NCBI GenBank assembly: GCA_963972525.1 | Contig: CAXAUZ010000010.1 | Span: 1-64,000, forward strand | Length of the DNA stretch: 64,000 nucleotides | Source: Salinilacustrithrix sp003476595 | GTDB lineage: Bacteria; Actinomycetota; Acidimicrobiia; Acidimicrobiales; Salinilacustritrichaceae | Direction of reading: 5' to 3' | Shown here: piece by piece, positions 35,507-43,744 of the stretch | Layout: every line of letters starts with the position of its first letter | Numbering within the stretch: the first letter of the stretch is position 1 | Notes under the pieces: generated by a model | Told to the model about the DNA's origin: nothing | Seen by the model: only the letters and a program-made list of their open reading frames with translations | Database searches by the model: none | Position numbers and translations under genes: made by a program

Positions 35507-35726
35507 GTCGTTGCACGCAAGAGATTGCCGGCACGCGCTGCCTTGTCCTTGCTGCCTATGCCACTCGGCTGAGGCGGTCGATCCTTGAAGCTGCGTGCTG
35601 GCCGTCCACAGGCACCCAGTGTCCGCCTGTGGGCAGGTTCCGATGGCCACCGACATCTCTGCCGTCGAGTCGGTCCTTTGGCGTCCATGTCAACCTTCTG
35701 ACCCGCCTGCGCGTTGAACACCTTGG

Positions 35727-36254
35727 ATGACGACTTCACCAACCTTCGACGAGCGCTTCGATGCGCTGGCCGATCTCGCCTACCGCGTCGCTCATCGTCT
35801 GATCGGTGACCGAGGTGAGGCGGAGAACGTGGCCCAGGAGGCTCTGGCCCGCGCCTACATCCGCTGGGATCGGATCGCCACGTACGACGAAGCGTGGGTG
35901 ACACGGGTGACGACCAACCTCGCCATCGGCTACTGGCGTCGGCACCGTCGTGACCTCCGCCCTTCGACCGAGCGAGCAGATGCCGTCGACCACCTGGCGG
36001 AACGCATCGATCTCGCCCGTGCGCTGCGCCGCCTGCCGAAGCGCCAGCGCCAGGTGCTTGCCCTGCGGTATCTCGCAGATCTCACCGAGGCCCAGACCGC
36101 CGAGCGCATGGGCTGCTCCGTCGGAACGGTCAAGCAACACGCGAGCCGAGCTCTACGAGCGATGCGGGACCTCGTCGGCGAAGGAACCACTTCTGCGGTC
36201 GATGGCGTCTTCGGCCCACCGATCGTCCCCACGGAGGGAACGGAACCGTGCTGA
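35727..36254 (+). CDS. ECF RNA polymerase sigma factor (module 4)
   Basis: A 175-residue sigma factor from ATG 35727. Region 2: FDALADLAYRVAHRLIGDRG then ENVAQEALARAYIRWDRI and AWVTRVTTNLAIGYWRRHR. Region 4: LRRLPKRQRQVLALRYLADL then AERMGCSVGTVKQHASRAL. A C-terminal tail of about 20 residues follows. The final codons overlap the GTG start of the LCP-thioredoxin fusion gene. Confidence 0.9.
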   Translation: MTTSPTFDERFDALADLAYRVAHRLIGDRGEAENVAQEALARAYIRWDRIATYDEAWVTRVTTNLAIGYWRRHRRDLRPSTERADAVDHLAERIDLARALRRLPKRQRQVLALRYLADLTEAQTAERMGCSVGTVKQHASRALRAMRDLVGEGTTSAVDGVFGPPIVPTEGTEPC

Positions 36255-37714
36255 AGCACCTCGACGACCCAAGCCCGCACGACTACCCGGCCGACTTCCG
36301 AACCCGGGTTCAGGACCGAGCTCGCTCCTTGCGATCTCGACGGCGTATCGCCGCGGTCAGCGCGACCGTTCTGGTGATCGTGGCACTCAGCGCGGGCGGG
36401 CTGTACGCACGAGCGCTGAGCCGCATCGACGACGTGGATCGACTCACCGTGGCCGGCACGGGCGAACCGGTCACCGAGGCGCGGACGGTTCTCGTCGCCG
36501 GGATCGACGGCGACCTCGGAGGTCCGGTCCGCACCGACACCCTGCTCGTGGTGCGGCTCGAGGGCGGGCGAGCGTCGGTGCTGAGTATCCCGCGAGACCT
36601 CGTGATTCCGGCCCCAGGTCGCGGAGAACCGCTGCGCGCGAACAGCATCGCCGCAGACCACGGCTACGACGGTCTGCTCCAGGCACTCGATGATGCACTC
36701 GGCGTCGACGTCGACAACGTGGTCGAGATCGACTTCGGCGGGTTCGCCCGGCTCGTCGACCTCGTCGGGGGCATCGACGTCCAGCTCGCAGCACCCGTGC
36801 GAGATCAGATGTCGGGTCTCGCGATCGAGCACGCGGGCTGCCACCGGCTTGATGGGTCCCAGGCCCTCGCCTTGGCGCGATCCCGGCTCCTGCAGCACTC
36901 CTCGGACGGCCGGTGGCGCACTGACCCCACCGGAGACCTCGGCCGGATCGCCCGCCAACCCGTGTTGTTGACGGCGGGGCTCCAAGCTCTAACCCGGACA
37001 CGGCCGGATCCCCTGACCGCCGACCGCCTGGCCGGCTGGCTCGTCGACCACGCTGCCGTCGACAAGACGCTCGACAACCAAGAGCTCCTGGCGGTGCTCC
37101 GAGCGGTCATGGACCTCGCTCCGGCTGACGTGTCATTCACGACGCTGCCCGTAGAGGACCACACGCTCGACAACGGCGCCGCGGTGCTGAGGGCGACCGA
37201 CGACGCCAGTCAGGCCATCGAGAACTGGCAGCTCGCCGAGACCTCCACGGCCTCCTCCCAGGGTGACCTGATCACGCCATGCAACCTCGACCAACCGGAG
37301 CCCCCGACGAGCGTCACCGTTGGCGAGCCAGCACCTGCCCTCGCCGGCAGCTCCTTGCTGGGCGGCGAGTTCGACCTGAGCAAGCAGCGAGGCAGGCATG
37401 TGGTGATCGCACTCATGGCGAGCTGGTGTGTCCCCTGCATCGAGGACCTCCCCTTGCTTGTCGAGTTCGCGGAGAGCCGCCCCGATGCGGCCATGGTCTC
37501 TGTCGCGTTGGGGGACGACGCGAGTGTCGTCACCGACCTGTTCGAGGCGGCCGGCGGAAGCTGGGCGCTGCTGGATGACGCCGACGGAGCGCTCACCGAA
37601 CGTCTGGGCTTCAACGGCGTGCCCGCCTACGTGATCGTCGAGCCCGGCGGCACGATCGCCGGCACGGTCTTCGGCAGCATCAGCACCGAGCAGCTCGAGG
37701 AGCTCACTCGCTGA
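36248..37714 (+). CDS. LCP-family domain fused to TlpA-like thioredoxin (module 4)
   Basis: A 488-residue protein starting at GTG 36248, overlapping the sigma stop. A basic cytoplasmic N-terminus leads to one transmembrane helix (IAAVSATVLVIVALSAGGLY). Residues about 75-330 are a LytR-CpsA-Psr domain: TDTLLVVRLEGGRASVLSIPRDL near residue 97, then VEIDFGGFARLVDLVGGIDV and LDGSQALALARSRLL. LCP enzymes ligate polymers such as teichoic acid or arabinogalactan to peptidoglycan. From about residue 355 comes a redoxin domain with ALMASWCVPCIEDLPLLVEF (CxxC near 394-397) and GVPAYVIVEPGGTIAG. This fusion is unusual, and coupling to a sigma gene suggests envelope-stress regulation. Confidence 0.85.
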   Translation: MLKHLDDPSPHDYPADFRTRVQDRARSLRSRRRIAAVSATVLVIVALSAGGLYARALSRIDDVDRLTVAGTGEPVTEARTVLVAGIDGDLGGPVRTDTLLVVRLEGGRASVLSIPRDLVIPAPGRGEPLRANSIAADHGYDGLLQALDDALGVDVDNVVEIDFGGFARLVDLVGGIDVQLAAPVRDQMSGLAIEHAGCHRLDGSQALALARSRLLQHSSDGRWRTDPTGDLGRIARQPVLLTAGLQALTRTRPDPLTADRLAGWLVDHAAVDKTLDNQELLAVLRAVMDLAPADVSFTTLPVEDHTLDNGAAVLRATDDASQAIENWQLAETSTASSQGDLITPCNLDQPEPPTSVTVGEPAPALAGSSLLGGEFDLSKQRGRHVVIALMASWCVPCIEDLPLLVEFAESRPDAAMVSVALGDDASVVTDLFEAAGGSWALLDDADGALTERLGFNGVPAYVIVEPGGTIAGTVFGSISTEQLEELTR

Positions 37715-37783
37715 ATGCAACGGGATGGCCCTGGAATCGCCGAAGCGCGGCGCGATCGGAGGATGTCTGCCACCGTTGAAGCC

Positions 37784-38212
37784 ATGAGGCACGTGCTGCT
37801 GCTGTTCGTGGTCGTCGTTGGTGCGGGTCTCGCTGCGGCGTGCAGTGGCGACGACGACGGGGCTGCCCTTCCGTCGGTGCCGACGAATGCAGTGCCCCGT
37901 TCGGAACCGGCCGTCGGCACGGACCAACCGGTGACGCTCGTTGACGAGAACTGCCTCCGAGCTGACGACCTGACCCTCGTGTTCGTCACAGGCCAAGCCG
38001 AGATGCGAGATGTGGGCACTGAACAGCGGCTGGAGGTTCGGTCGACCCCCGCGGCCGGTGGCGCAGGACTTGCGAGCGTTCCGGTGGGTGCCCCGACAGG
38101 CGTTCCCGTGCTCGGCCACCACGTCGAGCCGACGGAGTGGGCGACCGAACCGCCGGACGGATGCGAAGGCCCGTACTTCCTCGTCACCGGCTTCGACGTC
38201 CAACCCGGCTGA
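37784..38212 (+). CDS. Putative lipoprotein
   Basis: A 142-residue product from ATG 37784 with the signal RHVLLLFVVVVGAGLAAAC and lipobox LAAAC, then an acidic SGDDDGA linker. ATG 37763 would add seven residues; its GGAGG abuts the start codon, so 37784 was preferred. The mature part contains two Cys (ENCLRADDLTL, PDGCEGPYF) and ends in FLVTGFDVQPG. The family is not recognised. It follows the LCP-thioredoxin gene on the same strand. Confidence 0.68.
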   Translation: MRHVLLLFVVVVGAGLAAACSGDDDGAALPSVPTNAVPRSEPAVGTDQPVTLVDENCLRADDLTLVFVTGQAEMRDVGTEQRLEVRSTPAAGGAGLASVPVGAPTGVPVLGHHVEPTEWATEPPDGCEGPYFLVTGFDVQPG

Positions 38213-38322
38213 TCGTCGCTACCGCGTGACACAAACTCGGTGCCTGCGGTGTCTTGATGGGTGTGAGCGGGTCCTCAGAGGTGTCGTCGTGCGTTGCAGT
38301 CTCGAACGGACGTAGAAGTCGA

Positions 38323-38826
38323 ATGGCGGACACCCGCGCACGAGCAGCGGTTCGTGTTGTCAGCTCCGATGCTGAGATCTTCCGTCGGCACTACAACGAT
38401 CTCCGCAGGTTCGCAGCCGTGGTCGCAGACAGCGACGTGGACCCCGACGACCTCGTGATGGCCGCCCTGATCCGGTGTCTCGAGCGAGGACCGCTTCGAT
38501 CGATCGACGACCCACGGAGCTACCTGCGCCGCGCCATCGCCAACCTGGCGCTCAACGAGCGACGTCGACTCTCCCGGCGAAACTCCGCTCTCCGAAGACT
38601 GGGCACCAATCGCAGCCAGGGCCACGAGGATCGCTACCCCGCCGAAGAGACAGCGCTCGACTCCATCTCGAGCGCAGACCGCGCGCTGCTCTACCTCGTC
38701 CATGTGGACGGCTACTCCTTCCGGGAAGCGGCAGCGCTTCTGGACATGTCGGAGGGGAGCGCCCGCACTCGAGCTTCCCGGGCTCGACGCCGCCTCCGTA
38801 ACGAGCTCTCCGAGGAGATGCCATGA
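38323..38826 (+). CDS. ECF RNA polymerase sigma factor (module 5)
   Basis: A 167-residue sigma factor from ATG 38323. Region 2: EIFRRHYNDLRRFAAVVADS then DLVMAALIRCLERG and SYLRRAIANLALNERRRLSR. Region 4: ISSADRALLYLVHVDGYSFR then AALLDMSEGSARTRASRARR. It is more divergent than the other modules, for example ISSADRALL in place of LPxxQR. The stop overlaps the next start (ATGA). Confidence 0.87.
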   Translation: MADTRARAAVRVVSSDAEIFRRHYNDLRRFAAVVADSDVDPDDLVMAALIRCLERGPLRSIDDPRSYLRRAIANLALNERRRLSRRNSALRRLGTNRSQGHEDRYPAEETALDSISSADRALLYLVHVDGYSFREAAALLDMSEGSARTRASRARRRLRNELSEEMP

Positions 38827-40595
38827 ACGACCACGAACGGTCCCTTCTCGAAGAGCGGAGTCGGCGAGGCCGGCCGCGGGGCGCCGACGCGATCCTCCGC
38901 GAGGTCGAGCTCGACCATGCTGCTGAGTCGCAGACCGGAGCACCAGGGCGCATCCGCCCCCACCACCTGATCGCAGCAGCAGTCGTCACCGTGATCGCGC
39001 TCGCAAGCGTTGCCTGGCTCACGCAGTCGTCGGATCCGCAGGACGCTTCCGTGGCCAGCGAGGACTCGGCGAACGACGCCTTACCCGAGGTCTGGCAGCT
39101 CGAGCCCGGAATCCGCGACCTCCAGCTGACTGCCGCAGCGTCCTCGCAAGGGACCGCGCTGCCCGGGGGGGACCTGACGGTCATGCTCGACCGTCGGTCC
39201 GACGGGGTGCTCGCCGTCGCGTTCTCCGACGGAGACGAGACCACCGTTCTCGACACTCTCCCGCGCTTCCAGGCGAAGGCGTCGGGAGAACTGGTCACAC
39301 CGCCGTCGGACGCCACGCACGGGTTTGAGCTCCTCGATTTCGAGACGCCAGATGGCGTGCGAGTCACTGTCGCCAGCCGAAGCGTCGCCCCGCCGACGGT
39401 CGACGAGATCGTGGACCGGGCGCGAGAGGGATCTGTGGTGCGCCCGCAGAACTTTCGGCCGTTCTTCGAGGGGGTGGACGAGTCGCCGCTGCGCGGCCGG
39501 CTGTTCGACCAGGTCGCACTCACCTACGCAGGGGAGGACGCCGACACGATCACCATCACGACGTACTTGGAGGACACCGGCTGGGACCGGTTGTCTGACA
39601 TCGGGTGGTTCTTCGACAACACGTCGTCTACGAGCATGATGAGTGACGGAACCCCGGAGTACGAGTTGGACTTCCTGCTCGCTGACACCTTGGCGATCGG
39701 GATCGGTCGCGGCGGCGGCCCTGATCTCCTCGTGAGCGGCACCTCGTCTGAGCTCGTCCGCCAGGCCGTGCAGAGCCTGCATCTGGCAGCTGTGCCCGCA
39801 GACGGTCATGCGCTCCCGACCGAGTTGTCGGCCGGCCACGGCGCCCGACGCTCGATTGCTTCCCTGGGCGTGTCCCTTGAGCTACCCGAAGACTGGACGA
39901 TCATCGACCCCGACGGTGCGGCAAGGTTCATAAGCCCCGATGGGGCCGAGCTCGTCCCGGACTGGACCGGCGACTTCTCTGACGAGGGCCGGGAGGTGAA
40001 CCTCCCGGCCGGTCCGGCCCGGTTGTCGACGGTCGAGGGCGGACTTCGACTCCACATCGACGTCCCGTGCGACTGGAACCCGTGCCGCCGCCTGGACCTC
40101 TTCGCCTACGGGCTCGGTGACGGTACGGCCGCCGAGCAGCGCCTGCTCGAGCTCGCGGAGCCGCTCGTGGCGCCCGGACCTCGGCTCCGTGGAGAACTGG
40201 CGAGCGGCCCGGCGTGGACCGTGCGCCACGACTTCGACCGAGGTCTGTGCGTCGAGATCGGCGTGGTGGATCTCGGTTGTGACGATTCGGGTCCCGTCGT
40301 CGCAGTCGACGAGTCCCCGTCGACTCCCCGTGTCGCAGCGCTTGGAGGATCCGAGCTTCCCGAGGATGAGACAGGAGACCTGGTCTACGGGTTCCTGCCC
40401 GAACCGCCGTTCCGTCCAGTCGACGGACCACTCGTCCGCCTGGACTACGCCGATGGCAGACAGCGCACCGACGTCACCGTCGACCCGCGGACTGGCCTTT
40501 GGGCTGCGACCGTGACCCCGGGCGACCTCCCGCTGACGGTTGTCTACTTCGACGAGTCCGGCGACGAGATCGAGTCGCAACGGATCTTCGATTGA
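38823..40595 (+). CDS. Single-pass membrane partner of ECF sigma (module 5)
   Basis: A 590-residue protein from ATG 38823 (ATGA overlap). About 48 cytoplasmic residues (LEERSRRGRPRGADAILREV) precede one transmembrane helix (LIAAAVVTVIALASVAWLTQ). The large outer domain is acidic and beta-rich; Cys residues pair up in PCDWNPCRRLD and in GLCVEIGVVDLGC, which suggests disulfides. The C-terminal ~70 residues (VDPRTGLWAATVTPGDLPLT) read like an Ig-like or beta-sandwich module. No zinc anti-sigma motif. A sensor role is inferred from gene coupling only. Confidence 0.75.
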   Translation: MNDHERSLLEERSRRGRPRGADAILREVELDHAAESQTGAPGRIRPHHLIAAAVVTVIALASVAWLTQSSDPQDASVASEDSANDALPEVWQLEPGIRDLQLTAAASSQGTALPGGDLTVMLDRRSDGVLAVAFSDGDETTVLDTLPRFQAKASGELVTPPSDATHGFELLDFETPDGVRVTVASRSVAPPTVDEIVDRAREGSVVRPQNFRPFFEGVDESPLRGRLFDQVALTYAGEDADTITITTYLEDTGWDRLSDIGWFFDNTSSTSMMSDGTPEYELDFLLADTLAIGIGRGGGPDLLVSGTSSELVRQAVQSLHLAAVPADGHALPTELSAGHGARRSIASLGVSLELPEDWTIIDPDGAARFISPDGAELVPDWTGDFSDEGREVNLPAGPARLSTVEGGLRLHIDVPCDWNPCRRLDLFAYGLGDGTAAEQRLLELAEPLVAPGPRLRGELASGPAWTVRHDFDRGLCVEIGVVDLGCDDSGPVVAVDESPSTPRVAALGGSELPEDETGDLVYGFLPEPPFRPVDGPLVRLDYADGRQRTDVTVDPRTGLWAATVTPGDLPLTVVYFDESGDEIESQRIFD

Positions 40596-40617
40596 GCCTC
40601 GAGTTGCGGTCTCCGCA

Positions 40618-40629
40618 GTTGCATGCAAC
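40618..40629. promoter_or_regulatory. 12-bp palindrome GTTGCATGCAAC
   Basis: A perfect dyad with no spacer, 120 bp before ATG 40750 and just after the module 5 stop. A similar sequence, GTTGCACGCAA, occurs just after the gene ending at 35506. It may be an operator; there is no direct evidence. Confidence 0.35.
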
Positions 40630-40749
40630 GACCCGACCTTGTCCTTGCGGCACCGCACCCACGCAGCGGCGTACCTGGTGCTCTACGCGGCCGAAGGGCA
40701 CGTACAACCGTCGGTGGCGGACTCGCTCCGGGCATGCGACAGTCGACCC

Positions 40750-41112
40750 ATGGAGGCGGAAAGCACAGTTCATGTCGTTCCTGGAGTCCATGGGCGACGC
40801 TTCATGGTCTTGGATGAACAGGGCGTGGGATTGCGGGCCACCTGGCACCCAGGTCGCGGCCTCGTGAACTTGAGCTTGTGGAAGGTGGACCGTTGCGTCG
40901 AGACGTTTCACCTGACGCCGCAGACGGCGGGGGACCTGATGGCCTTCATCATGCGTGCCTTGGCGTCAAGCGTTCCGGGACCGTCGCATCCGTCGCTCAG
41001 GATCGTCGATCAGGACGATCCGACAACGCCCTCCGAGAGCCGCCCTGTGTCCCGAGTTCGCGAGCGGGTCGCTGCAGGACTCAGCTCGATCGCCGAAAGC
41101 ATCCGCCCGTAG
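40750..41112 (+). CDS. Hypothetical protein
   Basis: A 120-residue protein. ATG 40750 was chosen because upstream sequence is not protein-like. The core is GRRFMVLDEQGVGLRATWHP then LVNLSLWKVDRCVETFHLTP and AGDLMAFIMRALASSV, a beta-strand-rich domain followed by a helix. The C-terminal ~40 residues are polar and probably disordered. No signal or membrane helix; the family is not recognised. Confidence 0.55.
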   Translation: MEAESTVHVVPGVHGRRFMVLDEQGVGLRATWHPGRGLVNLSLWKVDRCVETFHLTPQTAGDLMAFIMRALASSVPGPSHPSLRIVDQDDPTTPSESRPVSRVRERVAAGLSSIAESIRP

Positions 41113-41154
41113 GCCCTTCGATGCCGCTCGGCCGCCGGGCGCATCCGCGGGCCG

Positions 41155-41454
41155 TCACCCGGGGCGCAGGGCACCGGGTTGGTCGCACGGCACGACGCCC
41201 TTGTTCTCGTGCCCGCCGTAACAGAGCGGCTCTCCGTCCCTCGTCTGCCTCAGAAGGTTCCCCTCAGCGTCGACGAACTGACAGCCACGGCTTGTCGATC
41301 GGCCATGCACCTCGCCGTTCGGTCCGATCAGGCCCTCGGCGGTGCAGAAGATCTCCTCCGGGTCCGCTCCGAACGATGCGTCGATCACTGCAACGGTGGC
41401 CGGCACGAGAATCGCGAAGCCGATGACCACCAGCCAGTACCGCGACAACCGCAC
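41155..41454 (-). CDS. Small membrane-anchored or secreted Cys-containing protein
   Basis: A 99-residue protein from ATG 41454. The N-terminus RLSRYWLVVIGFAILVPATV is a signal peptide or membrane anchor. The outer part has four Cys (FCTAEG, RGCQFVD, PLCYGGHE, VPCDQPG) and probably forms two disulfides. The family is not recognised. It diverges from nothing close by and is followed on its strand by no gene. Confidence 0.6.
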   Translation of the reverse strand: MRLSRYWLVVIGFAILVPATVAVIDASFGADPEEIFCTAEGLIGPNGEVHGRSTSRGCQFVDAEGNLLRQTRDGEPLCYGGHENKGVVPCDQPGALRPG

Positions 41455-41514
41455 GAGCTGAGTGTCTCACGAGTGGACTCGAAGCTGCAGCGCCTCGAAA
41501 GGTGCGGATGCGGC

Positions 41515-41805
41515 TCAGGACTCGGTCGCGGTTGGCGTCCTGCTACAGAACGGGCATTTCTGGGTTGCTTGCCTGCCGGTGACGTCCCGTTCCGGGCCGT
41601 GGACCTGACCCGTGTCGCCGCAGTAGGCGCAGGCGGCACCCCGTGCTCGCACGCGGCCGAGCGTCCAACGGACGAGTTGGCCAGCCGAACGAGCGAGCCA
41701 GACCGCCATCCGACCGAAACCTGGGACCTGGGCAGGTGAGCCGAGATCGTCGGCGCGCATGGCGTTGGCGAGATGGCGCGTACTCGAGGAGTCGTGGTCA
41801 GGCAC
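41515..41805 (-). CDS. Small zinc-ribbon-like protein
   Basis: A 96-residue minus-strand protein from ATG 41805. An amphipathic stretch (FGRMAVWLARSAGQLVRWTL) is followed by two CxxC knuckles, ACAYCGD near residue 59 and KCPFCSR near 84, an arrangement typical of a small zinc ribbon. It may bind nucleic acid or protein; nothing more specific can be said. Confidence 0.58.
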   Translation of the reverse strand: MPDHDSSSTRHLANAMRADDLGSPAQVPGFGRMAVWLARSAGQLVRWTLGRVRARGAACAYCGDTGQVHGPERDVTGRQATQKCPFCSRTPTATES

Positions 41806-42260
41806 GCAGACACCGTACGAACATCAAGACCGTCACGCATGACCCGCCGGACCCGGACCGAGTGACCGAGTCGGGCGAGACGTCGTGTACGCAGTGCAGT
41901 CCATTGCGTGTGTCAACGGTTCCGGGGAACTGCGCGACATGGTGGGTGTGGAGGCGGTACTCGCAGTGAACGAAGACGACGCAACCAGCGCAGTGTCCGT
42001 AGACGTGGAGTCCCTGTACCGGACTCATCGGCGCGAGCTCGTTGCGCTGGCTCGGATCGTGTCGGGTAGCTCGTCGGTCGCCGAGGAGGCCGTGCAGGAG
42101 GTGTTCGTGAGCCTGCACCGCCGACGGCCGAGCATCGAGCTGGGCCGCGAGCTCGCCTACCTGCGCAAAGCCACTGGGATGAGCCCCTCGTAGTGGTCCA
42201 GTAGTTGTGCGGTCCGATCGCCTCCATCATCGTGTTGGGGGCAGAAACGAGGACCGACAG

Positions 42261-42539
42261 ATGGCTGGACGACGGCACACGCCGGAGCAGATCATCCGCA
42301 AGCTCGCCGAGGGCCAGAAGTTGCTGGCCGGCGGCATGGACGTCGAAGAGGTGTGCCGCCAGTTCGGCGTCGCCGAGTCGACCTGGGCACGGTGGCTGTC
42401 CCAATACGGCGGCATGAAGGCCGACGACGCCAAGCGACTCAAGGAGCTCGAGGGCGAGAACGCCCGCTTGAAGAAGCTCCTCGCCGAGGCCGAGCTGGAC
42501 AAGGCGATGCTCAAGGAGTTGGCGGAGGGAAACTTCTGA
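42261..42539 (+). CDS. IS3-family transposase OrfA
   Basis: A 92-residue protein from ATG 42261. HTPEQIIRKLAEGQKLLAGG and VEEVCRQFGVAESTWARWLS form the helix-turn-helix, and AKRLKELEGENARLKKLLAE the leucine-zipper-like helix that ends OrfA proteins of this family. Alone it would bind the IS ends and regulate transposition. Its final codons contain a slippery heptamer that can shift ribosomes into orfB. Confidence 0.9.
   Translation: MAGRRHTPEQIIRKLAEGQKLLAGGMDVEEVCRQFGVAESTWARWLSQYGGMKADDAKRLKELEGENARLKKLLAEAELDKAMLKELAEGNF
42527..42533 (+). other. Programmed -1 frameshift heptamer
   Basis: G GGA AAC is in the correct phase (X XXY YYZ relative to orfA), two codons before the orfA stop. The -1 frame continues directly into orfB, as expected for production of the OrfAB transposase. 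Confidence 0.7.
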
Positions 42540-43399
42540 CCCCGAACCGGAAGCGTGCAGCAGTCGAAATGCTGCAGGACCGGTTCGGGGTTTCGGAACG
42601 ACGAGCATGCAAGGTGGTCGGCCAGCACCGGTCCACCCAGCGGCTCGATGCCCCGGTCCCACCCGACGACGAGGCCGAGCTGCGCGACTTCCTGCGGCGC
42701 TTCGCCAAGCGCCGGCCCCGGTGGGGGTGGCGGCGAGCCGCCAAGGAGCTGCGCCGGGACGGCTGGCAGATCAACAACAAGCGTGTCCGCCGGCTCTGGC
42801 GCGACGAAGGCCTCCAGGTGCCGACCAAGACGAAGAAGAAGCGGCTCACCGGCGTCGGCACCCATGTCGGCGCCATGAGCCTCATCGCCCCGAACGCACT
42901 GTGGGCCCTGGACTTCCAGTTCGACCACACCATCGACCACCGGCAGGTGAAGCTGCTCAACGTCATCGACGAGTTCACCCGCGAGTGCCTCGCGATCCGT
43001 GTCGATCACTCCATCACCGCCGACGACGTCGTCGCCGTCCTCGACCGCCTCGCCATCGAACGCGGCCGGGCACCGGCGTTCCTGCGCTTCGACAACGGCC
43101 CCGAGTTCGTCGCCATGGTGGTCGCCGAATGGTGCGCGGCCAACGGCACCGAGTGCGTGTTCATCGACCCCGGTTCGCCGTGGCAGAACGCCTGGATCGA
43201 GTCGTTCAACAGCCGCCTCCGTGACGAGCTGTTGAACCTGTGGGTCTTCGACTCGCTCCTCGAGGCCCAGGTCCTGATCGGCGACTGGCGCATCGACTAC
43301 AACAAGAACCGGCCCCACTCGGCCCACGGCGATCTCACTCCGACCGAGTTCGCCCAGGCCTGGACCACCAATCAGATCACCCAACCCAAAGCCGCATAA
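42530..43399 (+). CDS. IS3-family transposase OrfB (DDE catalytic part)
   Basis: About 289 residues read in the -1 frame relative to orfA, beginning around KLLTPNRKRAAVEMLQDRFG. It has the HTH_21-like segment RRPRWGWRRAAKELRRDGWQ and the rve integrase core with catalytic residues D in ALWALDFQFD, D in LRFDNGPEF and E in WIESFNSRLRDE. The second D and the E are exactly 35 residues apart (DD35E). It is probably made only as the OrfAB fusion. All key residues are present, so the element may be active. Confidence 0.9.
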   Translation, partial: KLLTPNRKRAAVEMLQDRFGVSERRACKVVGQHRSTQRLDAPVPPDDEAELRDFLRRFAKRRPRWGWRRAAKELRRDGWQINNKRVRRLWRDEGLQVPTKTKKKRLTGVGTHVGAMSLIAPNALWALDFQFDHTIDHRQVKLLNVIDEFTRECLAIRVDHSITADDVVAVLDRLAIERGRAPAFLRFDNGPEFVAMVVAEWCAANGTECVFIDPGSPWQNAWIESFNSRLRDELLNLWVFDSLLEAQVLIGDWRIDYNKNRPHSAHGDLTPTEFAQAWTTNQITQPKAA

Positions 43400-43744
43400 C
43401 GGCTGGACCACTCATCGGGGCCCTCTCACCACCATGCTCCACCTTCGCGGTGGCTGGCGCCGAGAACGAACCGCACGCAAGCACATGCACTCCGTTGTCG
43501 CCCGGCCTGAGCCGCAGGACCGGTCCACGCCTGAGTCGGCGGCCATCGACCGAGACCGCCGAAGTCGGATCGACGCAGCGATGAGCACCCTGTCCCAGCG
43601 GCAACGGGAGTGCGTCGCGCTGCGGTACTTCGCCGACCTCACCGAGCCAGCGATCGCCCACGAACTCGGCATCTCGGTCGGCTCCGTTAAGACCCATCTG
43701 CACCGCGCCCGCGAAGTGCTGATGTCGTCCCTGGAGGACCTGCG

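Larger units (their letters stand above)
42183..43421 (+). mobile_element. IS3-family insertion sequence
   Basis: About 1.24 kb with terminal inverted repeats: left GCCCCTCGTAGTGGTCCAG (from 42183) against the reverse complement of the right end, GCCCCGATGAGTGGTCCAG (to 43421). Over 30 positions 23 match. It carries two overlapping frames, orfA and orfB, with a DDE transposase, in the usual IS3 order. It interrupts an ECF sigma gene. I could not find a convincing target-site duplication, so the exact ends are good to a few bases only. Confidence 0.88.

Noticed and set aside
42178..43430. Target-site duplication flanking the IS3 element
   Set aside because: Several choices of IR end were compared and no matching 3-4 bp direct repeat was found; the ends are therefore approximate.
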